Assembly: GCF_040436345.1 (NCBI RefSeq)
Contig: NC_133224.1
Span: 15,902,144 to 15,966,143 of the forward strand
From: Pagrus major
Taxonomy: Eukaryota > Chordata > Actinopteri > Spariformes > Sparidae
Reading direction: 5' to 3'
Length of the DNA: 64,000 nt
Shown here in pieces: positions 41,685-51,695 of this stretch. The position numbers and the translations under genes are program-made. Position 1 is the stretch's first letter; each line of letters begins with the position of its first letter. The notes below the pieces were generated by a model. That model was not told the origin of the DNA. It was given only the letters and a program-made list of their open reading frames with translations, and searched no databases.

Positions 41685-43490
41685 GTACCTTTGGTCATGG
41701 ATATTCAGTACCCCCACTTCATTTAAACTGTCCTTGCTACTTTAAGACATGGGGTGGCCTCCGCACACACTTGCATAGATAACACAATTTGCAGTAAACT
41801 GAAGAGTGTGAAGTTGTGCAATCTTTCAGATGTAAAATTTGTGACTCCATGAAACCATAGAATGTGCTTTTGATGGATGTGATTTCCAGACAAACATATA
41901 TGGGACTTCCTCAGAAGACAGAAGTCGAAAACACAAATCCAATTTTATGGAAACATTTTAAGACAACGTTTTTTACTGAGAATGAAATCCACTTTCCAGT
42001 GTTGGAATCATGATGTGGACATACAGTAGATACCACTGTAGAGTTGGGTTGTGAAAGGGATACTTGAAATAGTGAAAAATATTGGTTCCCTCTTGTTAAA
42101 AATGGAAAGCATCTATAGTGTCTCTGGCAAATGCATTGATGACTTGGTGGAACAGCTTCAGTTTATCTGTACATCATCAACTCAGTATATTCCAAAGTTA
42201 GGTAGTGATATTTTTTAAAGAATAACTGTGGTGTTGCGGCTTCCGTAGTGCAAGCGGCTGTGAGGGAGACTTGCGTGCACGCGCAACCATGCCTCCAGGC
42301 AAATATAGTATAGTGACTGTTTAGGCTATAAAAATGTACTAAATGACGCCGTTTCGAGCAAACTCTGTATGTCGCCATTTCAGGACACTTGGATTGCAGC
42401 GGACGAGCAGTATGGAGGAATATTACAAAGTTTTTGTGTAGTTTTATGGACCTTTTCGTCTCGGGCATCATTGACGCCAGTTATATGGATTTTTGCTGCA
42501 GGACGGTAGCCCATTCATTGTTGGTGCGAAGATACCACTAAATGATCCAGCATGGCAAGTTGTCATGAATTTAAAAGATATTATTAAGCTTTTAGTATCC
42601 CCTATTCATACTGAGGAAAGTATACCTAGACACACTGATATCAGAACATCGCCACTGTTGGAAGTTTTCAAAAAAATTAACTCCAAAGTGCTATTTTTTG
42701 TAGCATTATCCTGATATGATAAGAGGGTTGAGGCAAAACATAGTTTCTTAAGCGAGTTGTTAGATACACGAACGGCTTCAGAAATGTATTGATGACACAT
42801 TGATGACTCAAAGCACCAAATGATGATTGCCTACAATTCACAAGCAAATGCTTTAAAACCTGCAATATGTGTCGCTAAAATATCATCTCTTCCATTAGAA
42901 CTACTTGATATGGAAATACAGCAGTCTTTCAAGAAAGTATAGCCAACACAAACTTATGTGAACTTGACCAATGTAGTCATACTGCTGGGATGGTTTTTGC
43001 CTTATGGATCAACTGGTGGTCTGCCTGATTTTTTTGAGATTTCACATTTGTTTTTGTAGACTGCAATCTCAGTTTCATTGTAAAAATTACTTAACAGCTG
43101 GTATGATGAACATTTCAGGGCATTTATGTGAAACCACTCTGGGAAAATCACCCTGCTACAGCATCGTAAACTTGGTGATACATATTCCTTGAGAGCATAT
43201 TTTGTGGGAGGCAAACACATGGTGACATCAAAACATCACATTGTTTGCCAGTGTTAGGTGAAAAGATTCATTGTTTGCCAGTGTTAGGTGAAAAGACTCA
43301 GACTCTTAAATGTCCAACACCTGCCTTCATTCAGGTTGTTGATTTTGTACAGATGGATTTGGTTGCCTTGAAAGTTGTAGAACACCGGAATGAGAAGCTT
43401 ACACTGTCTTCAGGAATACCCAGTACTGTGGAGTAGTTACGTGAGACTGTGAAGGAGACATTTAAACTCATTGAGGATTTTACCCTGCAT
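41685..43490 (+). pseudogene. Second, heavily decayed copy of the same zinc-finger gene, with its downstream exons
   Basis: Fragments in order, in changing frames: GHGYSVPPLHLNCPCYFKTW with GGLRTHLHR; CAFDGCDFQTNIYG and RSRKH; then about 42065-42180 IVKNIGSLLLKMESIYSVSG with CIDDLVEQLQFICTSS; 42493-42640 DGSPFIVGAKIPLNDPAWQV and VMNLKDIIKLLVSPIHTEES; about 42815-42910 MIAYNSQANALKPAICVAKI then SSLPLELLDM. The helix after the acidic linker, missing in copy 1, is preserved here, so the two copies are complementary pieces of one family. Stops and shifts are numerous. A 29-bp tandem duplication (TCATTGTTTGCCAGTGTTAG...) is at about 43240-43297. Confidence 0.7.
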
Positions 43491-43579
43491 TACCAGGTAA
43501 AATTATCATTCCACTTTTCTTTGGGGCAACAGAGGCAGTACTGATGAATGCAAATTAAGAATTTGTCATAGATGGTACT

Positions 43580-44427
43580 GTGCTGAACAATACTCTGGTC
43601 ACGTCTGAAATCACGAATCTCTTGAGAATGACTCACTGTTTGATTCATTTTTGGGAAAATTAGATGTTCCCACAATTGATAGTGAGACTGCAGTCGGTCT
43701 AGAAGAACCATTTTCCATAGAGGAGCTTACAAATACAGTCAAGCCCATGCAAAATGGAAAATCTCTGGGACCTGATGAGTTTCCAAGTGAAATTTTCAAA
43801 AAGTTTGCCAATCAACTTGCCCCTATCTTGGTTTCTGTATTTGAGGAATCTTCTCTTACTGGCTCCCTTCCTCTGACCATGCGACAGGCGGTTATATCAG
43901 TTATCCCAAAAAAAAGACAAAGAATCCTCTGGAATGCATTTCGCCCTATTTCACTCTTAAACGTGGACAGTAAAATTCTTTCCAAGATGCTAGCCTGCCG
44001 CTTAGAAGCTGTTCTACCCTCAATTTTTTATGGCGATCAAACGGGCTTTATTAAAGGTCACTAATTTTTCTTTAATATACAACGCCTATTTGATATCCTT
44101 TATGATCTCACTCCACCCGATATTCCAGAAATATCAATATTGCTTGACGCTGAGAAGGCCTTTGATTGGGTGGAGTGGGATTCTTTTTTTTATACCCTTA
44201 AACAATTTGGTTTTGGTTCGAGATTTGTCTCTTGGATAAGGATGCTCTATTCCATTGGCCAATGTATGAACAAACAACAATCTCTCCTCCTATTTCCCAC
44301 TCCGTCACGGCACTAGGCAGGGCTGCCCCTTGTTGCCCCTTTTATTTGCTATCACAGTTGAACCGTTAGCGATAGCGCTATGTGGTAAAGCCAGTATTAA
44401 AGGAATACAGAGAAGTGGCTTGGAGCA

Positions 44428-44430
<3 letters not shown>
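43580..44430 (+). mobile_element. L1-like LINE ORF2 fragment (fingers/palm of the reverse transcriptase)
   Basis: Frame 43651-44064 reads LGKLDVPTIDSETAVGLEEP, FSIEELTNTVKPMQNGKSLG, PDEFPSEIFKKF, RPISLLNVDSKILSKMLACR and GDQTGFIKGH, the conserved N-terminal RT blocks. After a stop/frameshift at 44062 the palm continues, with motif A (SILLDAEKAFDWVEW) at about 44131-44175 and FGFGSRFVSWIRMLYS. It decays before motif B and is cut by the TA array. The same broad family as the element at 1-1920, but a different segment. Confidence 0.85.
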
Positions 44431-44488
<58 letters not shown>

Positions 44489-44521
44489 TATATATAGATA
44501 TATATAGATATATATATATAT
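44431..44521. repeat. (TA)n microsatellite
   Basis: About 90 bp of alternating TA with periodic GATATATA variants, at the breakpoint of the L1 fragment and the start of the hAT remnant. Confidence 0.97.
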
Positions 44522-45341
44522 AAATTTCATTGCAATTTACTGCTTTTTGCACTCTGGTTAGACTGAATTGCATTGCAATGACGATATAGTTGAATGAATC
44601 TCATCGTATTTTCATTATTAGTCTATATTAATCTTATGTATAGCACACACCAAGCATCTGTTTTTATTAAAATGTAACATCCAGTGGTCACATATACTCC
44701 TCTTCTCTCTTCAGATGCACTTTTAAAATATTTCACCACCACCGCCAGTGACACAGCATCAGGTGCTCCTGTCCTCTACCTCAGCACAGCAAAGTGACAC
44801 AGCATCAGGACTAAAGGCTGCACCAATAGACCCTGTTGACTGGCCATCTCTTCTAACTGACAAAGTAAGAAAGGAGTTAGTTCACAGAGGACCATTTCAA
44901 ATAAAAAACAGTTACACATTTCCCAAAAACAAAGATGGGAGAAAGTGTCCACATGACTTTTTTACCAGAGTCTTAGTCAGTGGGGAAAAAATCAAAAGAA
45001 GCTGGCTGATGTACTCAAAAAAGAATGATAGCTTGCACTGCTTCTGCTGCAAAAGGTTTCCTCCCAAAGAATACAGACTGTTTTTATTTTGTATGTAAAT
45101 AGAATATTCTTTAATATGTTTGTGCAATACCTTATTTATATTGTAGTTTTAATTTATCACTTGTTTCTTTCTTAAGTTTTTATTTGGTGTGATATTTTTG
45201 ACTTAAAAGAAATACAATCTTGAATACATACATGTAGTTTCTGTGTGAGTGTATGAAAATGAATTGTGAAATTGATTGCGATGCAAGGGGGCGCCAGCCA
45301 AAATCTTGCCTAGGGCACCAAATTGGTCAGGGCCGGCACTG
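44522..45341 (+). mobile_element. hAT-type element remnant with TTF-type zinc-finger exon
   Basis: Frame 44748-45098 encodes PIDPVDWPSLLTDKVRKELV, HRGPFQIKNSYTFPKNKDGR, CPHDFFTR and IKRSWLMYSKKNDSLHCFCC followed by KRF: the TTF-type zinc finger found at the N-terminus of ZMYM-like hAT transposases. The right end, read inward on the minus strand from 45341, is CAGTGCCGGCCCTGACCAAT with GGTGCCCTAGGCAAG and GGCGCCCCC, a typical hAT terminal repeat of the GCCGGCCC type. The catalytic part and the left terminus are missing. The 16-bp GTGACACAGCATCAGG occurs twice (44749 and 44793). Confidence 0.75.
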
Positions 45342-46225
45342 TGCCTGTTGATGTCATGCTGAAACTAGATCCTGAGGAGCATTTTTCCTCTGTCCATGAG
45401 TATGTTTCCAGGCTTAGTGAAATATTATCTATGATTGTAGATGCAGTTAAAAGACAATTTTAGGGCTAATTTCCAGTATTATACTGAGGGCAAGTCAGTC
45501 TGGGTGTAGAATGAGGCTAGGAAGCAGGGGCTGTGCCCCAAGAACAAAGGCCTCTTCAGGTTGGTTGAAAGGGGGACAGATGTGATCTATAGACTAATGC
45601 CAGTAGAGGGAGGCCTTGAGTGTGTGGTGCATTTCAACAGACTTAAGCCTTTACTTCTCCTTTGGCAGTGACAAGCAATCCAGTGTCCAAGAGGGCTGGC
45701 CAACCAGAGCTTTGTCACAAACCATCCAAGCTTTGTCACAGGTCCTCAAATGTGTCTTGAGACAAAACATTTGCAATATGCTGTGCGCCAAGTTACAGAG
45801 GAAGAATAAACAGACTTAAGCCCTTTACTTCTCCTTTGGTAGTGACAAGCAATCCAGTTTCCAGGAGGGCTGGCCAACCAGACATAAGGCTGACCAGACT
45901 TTCAAGACAGCAGCTTTCAGAGGTCCAGTTTGATGTGGGTTGGGTCCATCATCATCGCCATACATGGGAACATCAGAAGGTTGCCACCAGCAGGTCGGGC
46001 CTCCAACGATCTGCATCCTGCTCCAACGAAGAGGAAAGGGCAATCCCAGTGGATGGCCCATGTAACATCACAAGCCACCTGCCTGGTCTCAAGATAACCA
46101 GATGTCAATGTAGTGACTCAAGGACGAGTCTCATTTGTCAGGAGAGGGGAAAGTGTGATGTGAATGGTGAACTGCTTAACTTGCCCCCATTGGACGATCA
46201 AGTGATGAACTAATAAGCTGCAGCT
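45342..46225 (+). mobile_element. Ty3/gypsy-like Pol remnant (integrase C-terminal end)
   Basis: The start reads PVDVMLKLDPEEHFSSVHEY then VSRLSEILSMIVDAVKRQ, the segment just after the integrase core in Ty3/gypsy polyproteins. With stops and shifts it continues as DVIYRLMPVEGGLECVVHFN then RLKP, the chromodomain-like end. A roughly 80-bp block starting CAGACTTAAGCC at 45639 is repeated at about 45810 (offset about 171 bp). No LTR could be delimited. The following frame 46226-46525 is not recognised. Confidence 0.7.
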
Positions 46226-46566
46226 GTGATGATGCACAGCCTTGGGACTCTCAGACTGAAAAGGGAAGAGACAGGCATCGTGTGTAAGTTTGGGGAGCGT
46301 ACTGCTGTATTTTGTGTGGCTGTGTTCACTCCTCGAGGGAGGCTGTCATTCGCAAACTTGGCCAGTGATTTGCTTTTCCATCACCAGTTTAAGTGCGCCA
46401 AGTTGAGCAGAGCCACAACTGTGATTTGCCCAGGATGTCAGAGCACACTGAGGATTTTTGCCAGGGTTTTTAATGCTGCAGCCTATGTACAACAGGAGCT
46501 GTCAGCAGAAAATGGATTTAATTAATTCAATGGCCTGAAAACCCTACATTTCCAACTAATGTTACC

Positions 46567-46806
46567 ACAAGAGATCTGTATCACAATTGAATTAGAGATA
46601 TCTGTAATTGTAATTTGAGATATCTCTAACAGAGATAGGCTATCTGTATGATTAATCAAAACTTAATTACAGATATCTAACTGTTGTTTTGACTAGTCAA
46701 AATGACATCACAAATATCTTTTTTTTAAAATGGGCTAGTCACAAGGTATTAACTACTAGTCAAAATGACATTGTTGATATCTGTAGTCTTAATTCCGGAT
46801 AGTCTG
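46567..46806. mobile_element. Palindrome-rich MITE, copy B (opposite orientation to copy A)
   Basis: Reverse-complemented, this matches 35085-35392 in order: ATCCGGAATTAAGACTACAG, AACAATGTCATTTTGACTAG, GACGTCATTTTGACTAGTC-like core, AAGTTTTGA, GTTAGAGATATCTCAAAT and ATTACAGATATCTCTAATT. The ends CCGGA and the TTTTGACTAGTCAAAA units are shared. Divergence between copies is moderate by eye. Confidence 0.75.
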
Positions 46807-47257
46807 ATTTAGTAAATAAATATTAAAAAAGGCTTGCAATAAACACTAGTTTAGTCTAACGGAAGCAGAACAGCATATTTTACAAATGAAGAGTGTTGTG
46901 CTTAATGGAACATTAATAGGGAGTTTGGGGTTAAATTTGGCTGTCAATAATAATGATGATTATCAGGGATAATTATTAATTATGATAAATAAGATCCAAT
47001 TTACATTAGATCACCTCAGGGCACCACCCTTGAAGAAGGGAAAATATAGCCAATTCACCAAATCAGTCTCATATAAAGGTACTAAACTGTCAGTTGGTGA
47101 CTCTGATTAATGTTTGGATTTTGAAATCCTTGACAGAGGAGAGGTTGGCAACATTCACTCTTGCACAATATTAAATAGACAGCATGAAGCTTCAAAAGTC
47201 TTTTATTTAACACAAAGATGAATGAAAACACACAATCTAACTAAAATGTACTATATA

Positions 47258-47320
<63 letters not shown>

Positions 47321-48840
47321 TGTGTGTGTGTCTGGAAGAACAAAAGTAAAATGGTGGCTAGGGTTCAAAGTACCATGCCACACGGCATGGACAAAGAAAG
47401 ACTACAAACAAAATGGCTGATCAAAAGGGACTATGAGATGGCTGATCGAAGGGTTGGACTAGATGGTGGATCCCCACTTGTTTCATTGATAGGAGAGAAC
47501 AAAGAAACAATGGTGGTGCTCACATCATGTGCTCACTGATATCACATGTGGGTGTGATAGGAGTGTGTGTGTGTGTCTGTGTGTGTGTGATGTGGTGTCA
47601 TGTTAGAGAAGATGGTTACCTACATGCAAAGATCCTGAGTCTGTGTGAAGCATAATTCAACTAAGGTCAAATTAGCTGTGTAGCAAAGCAAAAACTTCCA
47701 ATAACCTGACCTGAGATCACAATAATAACACCCAAACAGTGAACAGTGAAAAAATCTGTGAGCTTAGCTGTGCTATGCTATGCTGAGTGGCATCTAGGCC
47801 CGGTTCATCATTACCAGTCTTTGAAGAAAAAGTGCTGATGGTTCCTTGGCTGATGAGCCAAGCAGGAAAAGGTTGCAATTCCAACGTTGAACAATGTTGT
47901 TCTTTATGATGGAGTGCGGATGTTAGGAATTTCACAGCCTGATGATTTAGGAAAGAAGAGACTCTTTAACTTACACTTCCACACTCTACCTTGCCACTGA
48001 AGATAAAATATTCATCAACATTACACATTTCTAGATAAATAGTTCATCATCATCAATCACATGACTGTTGTCATGTTTCTGAACTAATATTAACCATCAA
48101 TTTAAGATAAAAAATAACACTGTAAATCAGCTCGGTCAGTAATAGATGCAGTGTTAGGCCTGTGAGGAAGAGAAGAGAAACAAGAATGCCAACCAAATCA
48201 GCTGAGGCCTAAATTCACCCTGTCCAAGTAGTTTCCTGAGACCTTTGACATTAATGGTGTGTTCCACTGCACTTGGAACTTGGAATAAAAATGACCTCTC
48301 ACACGGAAAAGTGCAATGAAATGATCATCCAAGTCAGAATACCAAGTTGGAAACTCAGGCAAGAACCGCATAGCCCAAGTGCGCTGACATACACATACAT
48401 TATATCACAGCACTATGGCGGCACACATAGTGAACAATTACTTTTTTACCTCTTCATTACTTTTTACTTTATATGGTTTTTGTTTTGTGAAAAGTGCCAT
48501 AAACACAACTTTTCACTTTCATTTAGTTGATTTGTGCTCAATAGAAGTCTTTAAGAGTATGTGTTGGGAGCCTACTCCTCCTGTCTCTTTTAAAGTGTGT
48601 TAACAGGTTAACAAGTGATGTTTTTCCCCCAAATGATTGACAGGGCTAATAATATTGTGATCAAATTTGTTTTCCCCCTCGGTGTGAACCGGATGTGACA
48701 TTTTGTGGGCGTTCCCTTGCTTGCCGACTGTATCTATACGAGCTCGGGGGGACGGACAGACGGACGCTTTTTTCAAATCTTTCTCAGAATGTAGACCATA
48801 GCTTCTGGCTTTATCAACAAAATGAAGCGATAGGCCAAGA
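46807..48840. other. Repeat-rich stretch without a recognised gene; (TG)n arrays
   Basis: Contains (TG)n at 47261-47331 and a smaller one at about 47563-47589. The + frame 47222-47539 is mostly translated microsatellite. The rest shows no protein-like frame. Sequences around 47180-47215 (a TTTTATTTAACAC tail-like box) hint at an old retroelement, unproven. Confidence 0.4.
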
Positions 48841-48889
48841 GACACATCACTATGCACAAGAGTGTGTGAGGTCCTGGAGGAGGAGAGGG

Positions 48890-49008
48890 GATCCCTGCGC
48901 TCTCTCCGCTTGATGAGCGGTCATCATCAGGGTCCAGAACATCCCCAAAACTCGCTCAAGCCTAAATTGAGCGTTGGCAATGTCCTCTAGCAATGCCAAA
49001 GCAGCCAT
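48890..49008 (-). mobile_element. PIF/Harbinger transposase N-terminal scrap
   Basis: Read on the minus strand from 49008: MAALALLEDIANAQFRLERV, then after a one-base frame change DVLDPDDDRSSSGES. Harbinger transposases typically start with a MAxLALLEDI...RERVFRD-type segment followed by DP.D. Only this piece remains. It is separate from the Harbinger element at 16111-17214. Confidence 0.5.
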
Positions 49009-49749
49009 TGTATCATGTAGCTACAGCCCTTATATGGTGCCGTTTACACCTGAAGGCTTACTCCCCAATAATACAGGAAAATAATCTTTATTTACGTATA
49101 TAAAGATCATGTATTTATTTGCTAATTTTCATAAAGATGATTATCATAATGTATACTGACACATACAACATATTTACAGAAGACAGTAAAAAACAAGGGT
49201 AACAACTCGCACATCACTGTGTAATCATAGTGAAGGGTTTCTTAAACTATAGATGTAATCCTAACACAATTTAGTGAAAAAAAAACAGGTCTAAATAAAA
49301 TGACACCCTTAGTCACACTTTTTTTTTTTTTGCCAACTCGCAACATCACAATAATCAGACTGAAAAAGACTGTGTGCATGGTAGGCATGGTGTTAAAGAT
49401 GCGTACCAGTAGGGGAGAGTGGGGGAAGTAGTGTCAATTTTTACTTAAAGTGCCTTTAAATCAAGGGGATTACAGTAATGCCTCCAACTAAAATATGTAC
49501 ATATAGTTTAGGATGTTGTGCATCCCTGGGAACAGTCACTTTGGATCTTAAATAAACTGTTTGAGAAATATAGCTTTAGAAAAAAAAGTGTTTTTGTGGC
49601 ACAACTTGCCCCCTTTACACTGGGGTAAATTGTGCCATTGATAATTGAAGTAAAACAGATCATTTTAATCTCACAAACGATAATTCTATATAAAAGCAAG
49701 ACAAATTCAATACAAAATTACTTATTTAACATTTATTTATAGTTTTAAC

Positions 49750-50156
49750 AACATCAAAGGCCACTTTTCTATAACAAGGCCTATACCATCAGACACTTAA
49801 TTGACTCTTACTCTTCACAGATCCAGCCTACTAGGCTTACAACTTAACATCCTACTTATCAATGCTGCAGGAAAATATGAACTTCTGCTCCCTTCTGGCT
49901 GTACCACCAAGTTTTGTGGTGTGGGTGGTTTACTTAAAGATAGTTTATGACATCAAAGACCAATTTGCTTAATGAAGGCCTAGTGTCACATGAACACATA
50001 CTCAGAACAAAATAAAAATTCCAAAATGAGCACCTAATCATTTGCAAATCATCTGCATCTGAATCTCTTCACAGATTCAGCCTACTACTGAACATCCCAC
50101 TTGTCAATGCTGCAGGGGAATGTGAACTTATGCTCCCTTCTGGCTGTACCACCAAG
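49750..50156. repeat. Internal tandem duplication in the TAGGGG-type element
   Basis: Two diverged units, each containing ACATCAAAG(G/A)CCA, CTTCACAGATxCAGCCTACTA, CTTxTCAATGCTGCAGG and CTCCCTTCTGGCTGTACCAC. They end at 49914 and 50155 respectively. The hAT inserted exactly at the end of the second unit. Confidence 0.75.
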
Positions 50157-50410
50157 CAGGCACGTCTACACATAGGGCCCAAGGGGTGCTTGAGCCCCTG
50201 ACCTTTTTGCCTCGTATTAAAAAGTGTCCTTTTTGTGTGTTTTTTAATGAATAAATAAATTCCTGTTGTGCATAGGGATGTAAAAAAAAAACGGCGGTAT
50301 AAAACGCCACGGTTACCTACCGTACGCATTTCCCTGTAATACGGTGTGTGTGTTGAGCCTAAAGCCGCTTCTTTGTCCACTGCGGCTCAGCTCTGTCTCT
50401 CACAGAGGGG

Positions 50411-51009
50411 CGAGAGAGAGAGAGAGAGAGAGAGAGAGCTACCTGGAACATTGGAAAGAAGAAACTAAAAGCCAAAGTAGATTAGAATGTTATCTCGCCC
50501 TAAAAAGAGATTATGAATTAGCAGAATATCTCTCTACTGTCAGAGATAGAAAGCAGAGACAGATCCTCACCAAGTACAGGCTCAGTGACCACAAACTGAC
50601 AATCCAAACAGGAAGACACAAACAATCATGGCAACCAAAAGAAAACATGTGGTCACTGCTCGACAGGTGAGGGTGAGACAGAGATGCACTTTCTCCTACA
50701 ATGTAAAACATTCAATGAAACAAGGAACATTTATTTTAACAAGTTCAACTCTGTAATCTCAGATTTCAAAGAGCTGAATGACCTCTCAAAATTAAAAATA
50801 CTCCTGGGAGAAGGAGACAGGGCATATCTGCTGCCCAATATGTGTCAACATGCCACAACTTGAGGGACAGTGAATGTCTTGGTGTTGTGTTGGTGTTCAT
50901 GTTGTTATTTGTTGTGTTCTGTCCGAGTGTTTGGACAGATGCTTTGGCAACATTGTTGTTAAAACTTTCATGCCAATAAAACCCCTTTGAATTGAATTGA
51001 ATTGAATTG

Positions 51010-51072
<63 letters not shown>
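50411..51072 (+). mobile_element. LINE 3' end with (TTGAA)n tail between two (GA)n arrays
   Basis: Between (GA)n at about 50410-50437 and (GA)n at 51011-51072, the + strand reads TKYRLSDHKLTIQTGRHKQS, then CSTGEVETEMHFLLQCKTFN and YFNKFNSVISDFKELNDLSK. This is the zinc-cluster C-terminus of a teleost non-LTR retrotransposon ORF2. It ends GCCAATAAAACCCC and TTGAATTGAATTGAATTGA. 5'-truncated and dead, inside the hAT element. Confidence 0.75.
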
Positions 51073-51074
<2 letters not shown>

Positions 51075-51654
51075 CCGCTGCCTCATAGAGAACTCCACCA
51101 CGCACAGATGAGACGTGACAGTGGAGCGACTTGAACCTTTGTGAGTTATAAATCCCTTAACATAACTTCCTTGTGGGGGCTAACAAGTCGCCTTCCACTT
51201 ATTCAACGTACTTAAATACGAGTCATATTTCCGAAAAGCGCCCATTTGTGCTTGTTAAGCTGACTGCTTGTTAATGAGAGTTGTGAATAATCTAATATGA
51301 CAGCTGACTGTGTAGACTGTTTATCTTGCCACAAATCTTAAACTTCTTCCAGATATTGAGTTTATTGTGACTTTGCTGTTGTAAACATTGCTGTTCCTAC
51401 TAACATTCACAGTAGCAGTCACTGTAGTAATTTCTTGGTTTTGTCACATTTTTAGATGTGTAGCCTGTATTTCTAGTTTGTACTTGCCCTCCCATGATTT
51501 TCTTTTGGTTATGCAAGCTGTGTTAATGTGCAACCTTGGAAAAAATATCATATTAGTCTTAGCCTACCAGTTCGGAAGTCATGACTCGGTTTCGGGAAGT
51601 CGGGAAATTGGTCTAGCTTATTGTCTAGCTAATATAGGTGTCAGGCTAAGTTAG

Positions 51655-51692
<38 letters not shown>
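51655..51692. repeat. (TG)n microsatellite
   Basis: About 18 GT units inside the nested hAT element. Confidence 0.95.

Positions 51693-51695
<3 letters not shown>

Noticed and set aside
47222..47539. Plus-strand 105-codon frame
   Set aside because: A third of it is translated (TG)n microsatellite, and the rest has no similarity that I can name.
50766..51101. Minus-strand 111-codon frame with a Ser-Leu repeat
   Set aside because: Translation of a (GA)n microsatellite.
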